DNA from: Cavia porcellus
Lineage: Eukaryota > Chordata > Mammalia > Rodentia > Caviidae
DNA: 64,000 bases
Direction of reading: 5' to 3'
Assembly: GCF_034190915.1 (NCBI RefSeq)
Contig: NW_026947500.1
Location: forward strand, 21,140,501 to 21,204,500
Below are positions 32,813 through 41,097 of the stretch, in pieces. A program made the translations under genes and the position numbers. How positions within the stretch are numbered: position 1 is the stretch's first letter; the number at the start of each line of letters is the position of its first letter. A model generated the notes under the pieces. That model was not told the origin of the DNA and ran no database searches. It saw only the letters and a list, made by a program, of their open reading frames with translations.

Positions 32813-34816
32813 ATGGGCAACTTACCCACTAAGAGTTCCAAGTCACTGGTAAGAGCGGTGAAAGACCTGCTCAAGATTTCAGGTATATCAATGAGCTCCA
32901 AGACACTTACGGAGTTTCTCCAACAAGTAGATGAGGCGGCACCCTGGTTCCTGCCGACGGGGCACTTGTCCCTACCTTGCTGGGAGAAATTAGGTAAGGA
33001 TTTAGAGAGAGCAGAAGAGGAGCGCCGACTCCCACTTTCGGTTCGGCCGCTCTGGGAGATGATTCATTCATGCCTCAAAGGGGAGAGGAATGGGGCTAAG
33101 GATAGCGCAGATGGGCTCTCTCAGGCCCGCCGAGCTTTTGAAGGGGCCCGTTCGGAGTCCTCCCGAGAGGGGTCCGTCGCAGGGAGCGTGCGGAGGCGCT
33201 CGCGAGAGCGAGGCAAGAGAGAGGTACCCCCTGCCTCGGATTCCTCGGGCTCAGATACCTCGGAAGGCGAGGACAATGAGGCAAGTGACCCCCCTAATCC
33301 CTTTGCAGCTTTACGTAGAGACCTAGTCAAGATGCAGACAGACCTAGAGAAGGGAAGGAAACTCCTGAGCACTCCCCAACGGAAAGCCGTAGAGCCTTCC
33401 GCGCCACCCTGGGAGGTCCCAAACACCGGTTCCTGTGGTGAGATGGCGGCCTGGGGCCATCCTCCGTCACCCCCCCCATGGAGGGAGTGGCCTGGACCGT
33501 TGTCACATGTAGGGCCACCATCTTGTCTGCCTGGCGACCCGCCATCTTGTGCCCCAAAGACTGGTCGGCCATGTTACAAAGAGATACAATTTTGTGATAG
33601 GGAGGGACAGACATCTCATGGGGAGGCACCACCCTGTGAAAAAATGCCAAGGTCCCAGGGAAGGTATTTTCGTAGATGGACATTTAGAATGGAACAGATT
33701 CCTCAAGGGGCGAATGAGTATGAACAATGTGGGCTTTATCCGGTGCTCCTAGCGCAAGGCCAAGGACCCAATTACTGGGAACCACTGGAGATCAAGCAAA
33801 TTAAGGAGCTTAAAAATGCGGTTGCCACATTTGGCCCTACTGCTCCTTACACTATAACTATGTTGGAGAATTTGTCTGCCGGTGGCTTTCTGACGCCCAG
33901 TGATTGGACCCAACTGGCTAAAGCCTGCCTGGCCCCCGGGGCTTTTCTGGATTGGCGCGCCTGGTATACTGAGTTTGCCGCCGAACAGGCTGAAAAAAAT
34001 GCGGCTAGGGGCCATAGGGGGCAAAATGAGGATATGCTTATGGGTAAGGGTCAGTACGCTCAAGATCAAACTAGATTCCCTCCAAATGTGTATGAACAGA
34101 TACATAACATAGGCATCCGCGCCTGGAAGCAGGTAAACAACACAGGGGTGGCCTCACAATGCCTCTCTAAAATTGTTCAGGGCAACACAGAACCTTTTGT
34201 GGATTTTGTGGCCAGAATGCAGGAGGCAGCTGACAGACTCTTTTCAGATCCGAGTGCTGCTGCTCCTCTTATTAAACAGTTAATCTTCGAACAGTGCACC
34301 AAGGACTGCAGGGCAGCCATAGCACCCCATAAAGGTAAAAACATAGAGGCGTGGATTAAAATTTGTAGAGAAATAGGGGGGCCATTATCCAACTCAGGCG
34401 TGGCTGCCCTTTTAGCCGCCGCCTTACAACAGGCAGGGCCTCAGAAGACCAATCACCCTGGTAAGCCCAGGGGATGTTTCCAGTGTGGGGATCCCAGCCA
34501 TATAAGGAAAAACTGCCCCAAGACCGGACAGGGGGAGTTTATATCCAAGAGACAGGAATCAGACAGACGAACGGGAACCTGCGAAAGGTGCGGTAAAGGT
34601 TCTCACAAAGCAAAAGATTGCAGATCTATTTTTGATGCCCAGGGGAACCGTATTAGTGGCAGGGAGACTACGGAGCCAAAAAACGGCCAGAGGGGGCCCT
34701 CCTTACGGACGGGCCCCCACTCCCTAGACAGGACAACACAAGATGGCACCCCCCCACAGGGGCCACCCCCGGGCCAGCAGGCGTGGACCTCTGTGTCGCC
34801 TCCAGACTCCTATTAA
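32813..34816 (+). CDS. gag: Gag polyprotein (matrix, capsid, nucleocapsid)
   Basis: Structural polyprotein of 667 residues that assembles the core at the cell membrane. The ATG at 32813 is chosen because it has a purine at -3 and G at +4 and gives an MGN start suited to N-myristoylation. Residues 1 to about 95 look like a betaretroviral matrix, followed by a charged Ser/Glu/Arg-rich linker. A PSAP late motif (Tsg101-binding type) is at 195-198. Capsid follows, with the major homology region at about 454-477 (IVQGNTEPF then R and RLF at conserved spacing). Nucleocapsid has two CX2CX4HX4C fingers at 555-568 and 590-603. The frame is uninterrupted. Its end overlaps pro, which is in the -1 frame. 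Cleavage sites between mature proteins were not assigned. Confidence 0.96.
   Translation: MGNLPTKSSKSLVRAVKDLLKISGISMSSKTLTEFLQQVDEAAPWFLPTGHLSLPCWEKLGKDLERAEEERRLPLSVRPLWEMIHSCLKGERNGAKDSADGLSQARRAFEGARSESSREGSVAGSVRRRSRERGKREVPPASDSSGSDTSEGEDNEASDPPNPFAALRRDLVKMQTDLEKGRKLLSTPQRKAVEPSAPPWEVPNTGSCGEMAAWGHPPSPPPWREWPGPLSHVGPPSCLPGDPPSCAPKTGRPCYKEIQFCDREGQTSHGEAPPCEKMPRSQGRYFRRWTFRMEQIPQGANEYEQCGLYPVLLAQGQGPNYWEPLEIKQIKELKNAVATFGPTAPYTITMLENLSAGGFLTPSDWTQLAKACLAPGAFLDWRAWYTEFAAEQAEKNAARGHRGQNEDMLMGKGQYAQDQTRFPPNVYEQIHNIGIRAWKQVNNTGVASQCLSKIVQGNTEPFVDFVARMQEAADRLFSDPSAAAPLIKQLIFEQCTKDCRAAIAPHKGKNIEAWIKICREIGGPLSNSGVAALLAAALQQAGPQKTNHPGKPRGCFQCGDPSHIRKNCPKTGQGEFISKRQESDRRTGTCERCGKGSHKAKDCRSIFDAQGNRISGRETTEPKNGQRGPSLRTGPHSLDRTTQDGTPPQGPPPGQQAWTSVSPPDSY
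34678..34718 (+). promoter_or_regulatory. gag-pro -1 ribosomal frameshift signal
   Basis: The slippery heptamer A AAA AAC (34678-34684) is in phase with gag codons. After a 7-base spacer comes a perfect 8-bp all-GC stem, GGGGGCCC (34692-34699) with GGGCCCCC (34711-34718), around an 11-base loop. The loop could make four further pairs with AGGA at 34730-34733, a possible but weak pseudoknot. The pro frame is open from the slip point onward. The same heptamer type is used for gag-pro in known betaretroviruses. Confidence 0.9.
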
Positions 34817-35583
34817 CACCCGATATGGGCGTTCAGGTGGTTGAAACCACCTCCAAAGGACCACTACCCGACAAGCTAGTTGGTTTAGTGATTGGACAGT
34901 CCTCCACAGCCCTCCGGGGCCTTACCGTGATCCCTGGAGTTGTAGACCCAGATTATTTAGGAAACATCAAAATCATGGTACAATCTCATATAGGGACCAT
35001 AGTAATTGATGAAGGGGATAAGATAGCACAACTTTTACTGTTCCCCAGTCTCCATGAGAGACCCCGGTCCGGTCAACGGGTTAGAGGGGGTCAGGGACTT
35101 GGCTCCTCTAAGGAAATTTTTGAAGGGCTTCATATGACTCTTGATAAAAGGCCCATGCTATCGCTCAGGATTAACGGAAAAAAGATAACAGGACTCCTAG
35201 ATACAGGGGCAGACCGTTCCATCGTCTCCAAGAAAGACTGGCCCCCTAGTTGGCCTACCAACACAGCTGACAACACACTCCAAGGATTGGGGATAGTGGC
35301 TGCCCCCCAGGTTAGTGCCGTGACCCTGCCTTGGGGTGATGAGAAAGGTCACCGAGGACATTTTCAACCTTTTGTCTTGCAGCTGCCAGTATCCTTGTGG
35401 GGAAGAGACGTTCTCACCCAGATGGATGTCACTCTTACATCCACCTGCTCTCCCCAAGCCAAAGGGATACTCAAAAATCAGGGATATGTCCCCGGCAAGG
35501 GCCTGGGCGCAGCCCTGCAGGGCCGGACATCCCCCGTACCTTTAGAAAAAAGGGAAGGTAGACACGGGTTGGGTTTTTCCTAG
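34684..35583 (+). CDS. pro: Pro: dUTPase, aspartic protease and G-patch (by -1 frameshift)
   Basis: About 299 residues translated only after the frameshift from gag, so the start given is the first shifted codon and not an ATG. The N-terminal part is a dUTPase with all five motifs visible: AGVDL, GQSS, GVVDPDYLG, KIAQLL and a Gly-rich RGGQGLGSS. It would remove dUTP and limit uracil in viral DNA. Next is a retropepsin with the active-site LLDTGADRS (the catalytic Asp codon is at 35200), which as a dimer matures Gag and Gag-Pro-Pol. The C-terminal 35 or so residues have the spaced glycines of a betaretroviral G-patch, ending GRHGLGFS. No break is seen. The second dUTPase motif has Gln where Arg is commoner, so its enzymatic competence is uncertain. 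Confidence 0.94.
   Translation, partial: RPEGALLTDGPPLPRQDNTRWHPPTGATPGPAGVDLCVASRLLLTPDMGVQVVETTSKGPLPDKLVGLVIGQSSTALRGLTVIPGVVDPDYLGNIKIMVQSHIGTIVIDEGDKIAQLLLFPSLHERPRSGQRVRGGQGLGSSKEIFEGLHMTLDKRPMLSLRINGKKITGLLDTGADRSIVSKKDWPPSWPTNTADNTLQGLGIVAAPQVSAVTLPWGDEKGHRGHFQPFVLQLPVSLWGRDVLTQMDVTLTSTCSPQAKGILKNQGYVPGKGLGAALQGRTSPVPLEKREGRHGLGFS
35571..35577 (+). promoter_or_regulatory. pro-pol -1 frameshift site G GGU UUU
   Basis: GGGTTTT fits the XXXYYYZ rule in phase with pro codons, only four bases before the pro stop at 35581-35583. The pol frame is open from 35577 through 38237. I found no convincing downstream stem or pseudoknot; a small GAGAA/TTCTC hairpin follows. The neighbouring A-run at 35546-35552 is out of phase for a canonical AAAAAAG heptamer. 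Confidence 0.75.
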
Positions 35584-38237
35584 GGGTCACTGAGAAACTT
35601 CTCCTGCCCGCTCCAATTAAGATCACCTGGAAATCTCAAAATCCAGTTTGGGTGCCTCAGTGGCCCTTACCCAAGGAGAAGCTTTTAGCATTAACTGAGA
35701 TAGTCAAAACCCAGTTTCAGGCGGGACACGTAAAGCCGTCAACCTCCCCTTGGAATACCCCTGTCTTTGTTATCAGGAAAAAATCAGGCAAGTGGAGGCT
35801 GCTCCATGATCTGAGGGCTGTCAACTCACAGATACAGCCCCTGGGGGCGATCCAGAGGGGACTACCAGCCCTCTCAGCCATCCCTCGGTCCTGGCCAGTT
35901 TATGCCATAGATCTTAGAGACTGTTTTTTCTCAATCCCCCTGCATCCAGAGGACACCCACAGATTCGCCTTTACCCTACCCACCATTAACCAAGAAAGTC
36001 CTGATCAGAGATACGAGTGGGTTACATTACCCCAGGGTATGGCCAACAGTCCCACCATGTGTCAGATGTATCTTGATTTTCTACTGGCCCCCTTGCGTGA
36101 AGCCTTCCCCAAAATTAGATGTATTCATTACATGGATGATTTGCTAATCAGTGCAAAAGATGTGACTGAGTTGGAGGATATGCTTGGCCAATTGGTCAGG
36201 GCCCTGAGAAAGGCAAATTTACATATTGCCCCTGACAAGATTCAGGGAGGAGACATAGTGACCTACCTGGGCACCAAAGTCTCCCCCACATCGATTTCTC
36301 CACAAAAGGTAACCATCAGAACAGATAGCCTAAGGACCTTGAATGACATGCAAAAGCTACTGGGAGATATAAACTGGATCAGACCTTATTTACACATCCC
36401 TAACTCGGACTTAAAGCCCCTGTTCGACCTCCTGAAAGGAGACCCAGATATTGCCTCCCCCAGGGAGTTCACCCCGGAAGCCAGAGTTGCTCTGAGAAAG
36501 ATAGAGGAAGCCCTAAGTACAGCTGCATTGCGGAGAATTGACTCAGAACAGCCTTTTGAGGTCTGCTTGTTGCAGACCGTTTCTCAACCTACGGCAGTGA
36601 TTTGGCAAAAGGGACCACTTTTGTGGGTGCACCCTAAGGTCTCACCTGCCAAGATTATCGAACATTATCCGGAAACGGTCGCTTCCCTGGCCTTGGAGGC
36701 ACATGGCAGGGCTATCCAACATTTTGGCTCTGCACCCCATGCTATTCGGGTACCTTATACCGCTTCTCAAATAAAAATCCTGACTGCTTGTATAGATACG
36801 TGGGCCATCCTGAGATGTGTTTTTCTTGGGGAGATAGACAACCAGTTCCCCAGGGACCCCATACTACAGTTTGTTACTCAACATCCGGTGATATTTCCAA
36901 AAATCACCGCGTCCACACCACTTACTCCTGCAACAACGATCTATACGGACGGGTCAAAAACCGGGATAGGGGCTTATGTGGTCTCAGGTATGCCTCCGAT
37001 CAGCATACAATTTGAACCAGATCAACCACAGGTGGTAGAGTTACAAATTGTACAAACCGTCCTCGAGAAGTTCCCAGGGGCCCTTAATATTGTTTCTGAT
37101 TCAAAATACGTTGTTAATGCCATGCAGGTCCTTGAGACTGCGGGCCCGATTAAGCCAACCTCCAAAGTGACTAATTTGTTTTTGTCTATCCAGACTCTGC
37201 TGATAAATAGACACAACAAAATATACATCACTCACATAAGAGCACATACGCGCCTGCCAGGGCCCATGGTACAGGGCAATGCGGCAGCTGACGTGGCCAC
37301 TCGCCCGTTGTGGATACTCAATATGTTATCTTCAATAGAACAAGCCCGTCTGTTTCATGACAGATTTCATGTCAACGCCAGGACGTTAGCCAACCAGTAC
37401 CACATTTCCAGGGCTGACGCGCGGGACATCGTACGGTTATGCGGCTCTTGCGCCACATACACACCCGTCGTATCAACGGGAGTTAACCCCAGGGGATTGA
37501 TTCCTGGCGACACTTGGCAAATGGATGTCACACATATGATAGAATTCGGATCTCTTAAATATGTTCATGTCTCTACGGACACCTGCTCTCATATTATATT
37601 TGCGACTGCTGAAACTGGCGAAAAGGTGTCTCATGTAATCAATCATTGCCTGACAGCTTGGGCCGCATGGGACAAACCAAAAATATTAAAAACTGATAAT
37701 GGACCAGCTTATACAAACAGAGCCTTTAATGAGTTCTGTGAAAAAATGGGGGTACAGTTAAAACATGACATCCCATACAATCCCCAAGGTCAAGGAATTA
37801 TTAAAAGGGCTCATAGGAGCCTTAAAGATATTCTACAAAAACAAAAAGGGGGAATAAGTCAGGGCCTGCCCCCAAAGGCACGGCTCTCCATGGCACTGTT
37901 CACATACAATTTTCTGAACCTGAATAACAACAATCACTCCCCGGCCATGGAACATTGTAATCCATCTCCTGGCAATAGGGGATGGGTGAAATGGAAAGAT
38001 GTCCTGACGGGACAATGGATGGGCCCAGATCCAGTAGTTAGCTGGAACCGAGGTGCGGTTTGTGTTTTCCCGCAGGAACCAGGACGAGAACCATTGTGGG
38101 TCCCAGAACGGCTGACGCGTGTGGCGAATCCAACGAAACATAATGCAGGAGACACTCCAAAACTCAACGGCAGCGGACAGCCTAATCAAGATCGGTCCGA
38201 CCAGGATATTGCTGCTCGACCGAGGAATACCGTATGA
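35577..38237 (+). CDS. pol: Pol: reverse transcriptase, RNase H and integrase
   Basis: About 886 residues reached by the second -1 frameshift. Reverse transcriptase shows LPQGMANSP and the catalytic YMDD (36129-36140). RNase H keeps four acidic sites: YTDGSK, VVELQ, VSDSKY and NAAAD. Integrase has an HX3HX23CX2C zinc motif, then the first core Asp in QMDVTH and the second in KTDNGPAY. The residue 36 positions after the second Asp, where DD35E integrases carry Glu, is Lys (AAA at 37803-37805, residue about 743). That change should abolish strand transfer by this copy, so it probably arose at or after integration, or the parent was helped in trans. The C-terminal DNA-binding part is present. 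The end overlaps env by 95 bases. Confidence 0.95.
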   Translation, partial: FLGVTEKLLLPAPIKITWKSQNPVWVPQWPLPKEKLLALTEIVKTQFQAGHVKPSTSPWNTPVFVIRKKSGKWRLLHDLRAVNSQIQPLGAIQRGLPALSAIPRSWPVYAIDLRDCFFSIPLHPEDTHRFAFTLPTINQESPDQRYEWVTLPQGMANSPTMCQMYLDFLLAPLREAFPKIRCIHYMDDLLISAKDVTELEDMLGQLVRALRKANLHIAPDKIQGGDIVTYLGTKVSPTSISPQKVTIRTDSLRTLNDMQKLLGDINWIRPYLHIPNSDLKPLFDLLKGDPDIASPREFTPEARVALRKIEEALSTAALRRIDSEQPFEVCLLQTVSQPTAVIWQKGPLLWVHPKVSPAKIIEHYPETVASLALEAHGRAIQHFGSAPHAIRVPYTASQIKILTACIDTWAILRCVFLGEIDNQFPRDPILQFVTQHPVIFPKITASTPLTPATTIYTDGSKTGIGAYVVSGMPPISIQFEPDQPQVVELQIVQTVLEKFPGALNIVSDSKYVVNAMQVLETAGPIKPTSKVTNLFLSIQTLLINRHNKIYITHIRAHTRLPGPMVQGNAAADVATRPLWILNMLSSIEQARLFHDRFHVNARTLANQYHISRADARDIVRLCGSCATYTPVVSTGVNPRGLIPGDTWQMDVTHMIEFGSLKYVHVSTDTCSHIIFATAETGEKVSHVINHCLTAWAAWDKPKILKTDNGPAYTNRAFNEFCEKMGVQLKHDIPYNPQGQGIIKRAHRSLKDILQKQKGGISQGLPPKARLSMALFTYNFLNLNNNNHSPAMEHCNPSPGNRGWVKWKDVLTGQWMGPDPVVSWNRGAVCVFPQEPGREPLWVPERLTRVANPTKHNAGDTPKLNGSGQPNQDRSDQDIAARPRNTV
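38056..38075 (+). promoter_or_regulatory. env splice acceptor
   Basis: A pyrimidine-rich run leads to CCCGCAG, with the exon starting at 38076. The first ATG after it is the env start at 38143. It pairs logically with the donor at 32686/32687. Confidence 0.75.
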
Positions 38238-40017
38238 CTTATGGGACACAGTAATGATTATGCTCTCGATAGTAATTGGCTCTCTTTTAGGGTACGGTGC
38301 AGCCAGAGTGGCTAGGCCACGCCGCCTTCCGGCAGCCCCCTTCCTTCTGGTTTTGATGCTCACCACCACTACTGAAATAGGAGCAGACTTGGTGTGGGCA
38401 GCAATACATCATCCGCCAGCGCTAGCCGCTATCTCCACCACAGCCCCCTCTCTCCCAAAGTTGTATGCAAAAAACTGCTCCGCCAGATTGCCTTGCATAC
38501 CAGATATACCGTTAACCATCAGACCCATACGTTTTGACCTTCCCATCACCAATGACGTGGTCATTTTTTCCACTAATAGTAACCCCTCGTGTCACCGGGG
38601 ATCCTGCGTTAGCTTCCTGCCCCTCCTTGTAAAATGGTACAATACCTCCCTGACGGTGAGGTTGTCTGTCCCATCCCTGCATTCGCCTGGATGTTTTAAA
38701 GCTGGCACACTTAGCGGCGGAGTCATCACTTTTAACTCAACCTGCAAACCCCGAGCAGCCATGCACACCCGTCCCGATTTCCCCACATGCCCATACCGTG
38801 TGTCCCCAAGCCGAAAAAGACAGATGGTGGACCTGTCACAACTTTCATGGCAGCCCTGTACTGTCGACGGCGTGGGAGTGACTCATCTAAACATGTCTTG
38901 GTGGTCCCGGTTCTCTCCTCCATCCGGTAGTAACAACATATTCGCGTTGACCTGGTGGGAGTCCTACCTGAGAGTGAACAACAAGTGGGCAATAAGCTTC
39001 CCCTTCCCCCTTAATGAAAATTGGTTGTGCCTCTCCACCGGAGCCTGCATGGACTTAAGACCCATGCTCGCTATTAACGCTTCTGCCTCTAATGGAACCA
39101 CCAATGTCACCCTTAATTCTGAGGCTGCATGCGTAAAACCGCCCTACTTATGGGTATTCTCTGCTGACATCTCCTTTAAGTGCAGTAACCAACCATGCTT
39201 TACAGGAAACTGCTGGAATGGGTCTTTCCCGTATGCTATGTTGGCTCTTCGACCCCCACTGATGTGGGTTCCCTTTAACGAATCTGTTTGGGTTCATCCC
39301 GTCTATCAGCAGGACCAACTACCCATGCTCAGACGTAAGAGAGATTTTGGGATCACAGCGGCCCTGACAGCACTGTTCGTGACTCTGACTGCGACGGCTG
39401 TGACGGCTGCCGTTGCTCTGACCCAGTCTACGCTGACGGCTCAGGCCTTTACCAATCTTACGGACACCACCTCCCTGGCGCTGAGGGAGCAACAAGAAGT
39501 CAACCTCCTCCAACACAACGCCATAATGGCGTTACAGCAGCAGATCGACCTAATCGCTCAGGAAGTCCAGGGACTCTGGGAGGTGGCTAACAATTTATGT
39601 GACGCCAGATGGGCATTCACCCAGTTGTGCGTTACCCCCATCCAGGTCAACCGTTCGGCTTACAGGCAATTTCAGGATTATGTTCTCACCACCTATAATT
39701 CTTCCTTTTGGAACGCTAGCATGCGCCTGGATATGACTATCCGGCAGCTAGATCAGATAGAGGTGCCTATACTTACAGCCTCCTTTTTTGATGATGTCCT
39801 AAGCCAGATAGGCTCCTTCTTCAAACCTTCGTCACTTCTTGCGTATGGGATCATTCTTGCTCTTGTGATTGTCACTCTCGTGACTCTTAGGTGCCTGCGG
39901 TCGATAAGGGCGACCCAAAAGACACATATGACATTGATGATGTTGCTGGCCCAGAGTCAAGGGGATTCCACACCTAGCGTTTTCTGGGCTCAGGCTAGAA
40001 AGGCACGGCTCCTTTAA
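38143..40017 (+). CDS. env: Env glycoprotein precursor (SU and TM)
   Basis: An uninterrupted frame of 624 residues, starting at the first ATG after the splice acceptor. The leader is long and has two hydrophobic stretches (about 31-53 and 66-84) around an Arg-rich patch. SU ends at RRKR (about 397-400), a furin-type site, followed by a hydrophobic fusion-peptide-like start of TM. TM has heptad-like Leu/Ile spacing, a Cys pair separated by nine residues (CDARWAFTQLC) and a membrane anchor at about 564-582, followed by a roughly 40-residue tail. Several N-X-S/T sites are present in SU and TM. It lacks the CX6CC motif of gammaretroviral TM, so it is a beta-type envelope, unlike the gamma-like envelopes of type D simian viruses. 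No stop or frameshift is seen. Receptor use cannot be inferred. Confidence 0.95.
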   Translation: MQETLQNSTAADSLIKIGPTRILLLDRGIPYDLWDTVMIMLSIVIGSLLGYGAARVARPRRLPAAPFLLVLMLTTTTEIGADLVWAAIHHPPALAAISTTAPSLPKLYAKNCSARLPCIPDIPLTIRPIRFDLPITNDVVIFSTNSNPSCHRGSCVSFLPLLVKWYNTSLTVRLSVPSLHSPGCFKAGTLSGGVITFNSTCKPRAAMHTRPDFPTCPYRVSPSRKRQMVDLSQLSWQPCTVDGVGVTHLNMSWWSRFSPPSGSNNIFALTWWESYLRVNNKWAISFPFPLNENWLCLSTGACMDLRPMLAINASASNGTTNVTLNSEAACVKPPYLWVFSADISFKCSNQPCFTGNCWNGSFPYAMLALRPPLMWVPFNESVWVHPVYQQDQLPMLRRKRDFGITAALTALFVTLTATAVTAAVALTQSTLTAQAFTNLTDTTSLALREQQEVNLLQHNAIMALQQQIDLIAQEVQGLWEVANNLCDARWAFTQLCVTPIQVNRSAYRQFQDYVLTTYNSSFWNASMRLDMTIRQLDQIEVPILTASFFDDVLSQIGSFFKPSSLLAYGIILALVIVTLVTLRCLRSIRATQKTHMTLMMLLAQSQGDSTPSVFWAQARKARLL

Positions 40018-40655
40018 CCAGTACGTGGCTGCCCTCGCCATTATTCTTACGGATGTTCTAGTATTATTACGTACGTCTCCTTCCCCGTCGCGGCTGCGAA
40101 CTTAGACTAGAAGGACCCCACGCTTAAGGCGTGTTCCCATTGATAATTAGAAAATAGTAATTAGTGATTGTAGTGAACGGGGATTATGGTTGGTAATTAG
40201 TGATTACGCGGTTCCTCAAATGTCACTCGGCTGACCCCTCCGTGTCTCCCCCAAGATATAAGCTTTAAGAGTTGAGTGGGCAAGCCAACGACGGGTAAGA
40301 CGGGAGAAGTTCTCCTGATCAACCTAAGACAGGCTCTACTCCGAGGGTCCTCTAGGGAGTGAGAGTTATGGCATTGAGATGCGAGACCAAGGGTACTGCA
40401 GTGCCATCCGCCTCGAGGGTTGAGGGGAAGACAGGAATGAATGTCTATATGCATCCAGGTTCGGTTCACAAAAGCCTGGCCCTGCGAAAAAATGAACCAC
40501 TCACCTTGAGCATGGTCCTGGCGCAAGGATATGTACGAGACAAGGTGATGCACAGCAGGGTATAGACCTCTACATTCTCTCATGCCTCGGCCTACGAAAT
40601 AGGCCCACTCCCAGACACCTCACATGGACCCACAGACCACCCTATCTTAATAAAT
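40018..40655 (+). other. ERV region between env and the polypurine tract
   Basis: About 640 bases without a convincing gene. It holds a small CACGC/GCGTG hairpin near 40128, AT-rich repeats of a TAATTAG motif (40144-40205) and the CTE-like hairpin described separately. A 68-codon frame at 40359-40565 has no recognisable features. Confidence 0.7.
40274..40341 (+). promoter_or_regulatory. CTE-like RNA export hairpin
   Basis: The order GAGT, GCC, CCAACGACGGGTAAGA, hairpin, CAACCTAAGACAGG, GGC, ACTC can fold. GAGT (40274-40277) pairs with ACTC (40338-40341) and GCC (40284-40286) with GGC (40332-40334). The top stem is CGGGAGA (40301-40307) with TCTCCTG (40311-40317), one pair a wobble. The unpaired GACGGGTAAGA and CCTAAGACAGG closely resemble, from memory, the internal loop that binds NXF1/TAP in the constitutive transport element of Mason-Pfizer type viruses, which also lies between env and the 3' LTR. 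Only one loop is clear here, whereas the simian element has two. Function is inferred. Confidence 0.72.
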
Positions 40656-40669
40656 AAAGAAGGGGGAGA
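40656..40669 (+). promoter_or_regulatory. Polypurine tract
   Basis: AAAGAAGGGGGAGA, fourteen purines directly before the TG of the 3' LTR, the expected primer for plus-strand DNA synthesis. Confidence 0.92.
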
Positions 40670-40679
40670 TGTTGGGAGC

Positions 40680-40801
40680 TCGACCGAGTGATATGAGGCC
40701 TGTGGTGAGGAGTGAAGCCTGAGCTAGATTGCCCCTCCCGTCGACCGAGTGATATGAGGCCTGTGGTGAGGAGTGAAGCCTGAGCTAGATTACCCCTCCC
40801 A
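40680..40801 (+). repeat. Tandem 61-bp duplication in U3 of the 3' LTR
   Basis: Counterpart of the U3 duplication in the 5' LTR, units 40680-40740 and 40741-40801, with the same two differences between units. The duplication was therefore present in the RNA that was reverse transcribed. Confidence 0.85.
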
Positions 40802-41091
40802 TCGAGTATGCCAAGATGGCGCCCATTTCCTGCTCCCTAGCTAGTAAACAACACGCCCTGTAAGCTAGTCTGCCCAGCAACAGCTGACGCTGGCCAATCA
40901 GCTCGTCTTGCCTACTTTGATGTGATTGGTCGATGTGTCCATATATATGCTGACACCACCCCTGGGGCGAGAACACACACCAAGAAGAGGGACTGCTGAG
41001 AGAAGCACACAAGGAGCCGTAGGGAACGGACCAGAGGAGGCTTCCCTCAGGCGGGATCCGAGATCCCGGAACAGGGCGTACGGAGAGAGAA

Positions 41092-41097
41092 AATAAA
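41092..41097 (+). terminator. Poly(A) signal AATAAA in the 3' LTR
   Basis: The functional 3'-end signal expected for all proviral transcripts, with the same GT-rich downstream context as in the 5' LTR. Confidence 0.85.

Noticed and set aside
35546..35552. AAAAAAG as the pro-pol slippery site
   Set aside because: It is out of phase with pro codons for the X XXY YYZ rule, whereas GGGTTTT at 35571 is in phase.
40359..40565. Possible accessory gene between env and the 3' LTR
   Set aside because: Only 68 codons, with no recognisable motif, and the segment is better explained as part of the non-coding 3' region.
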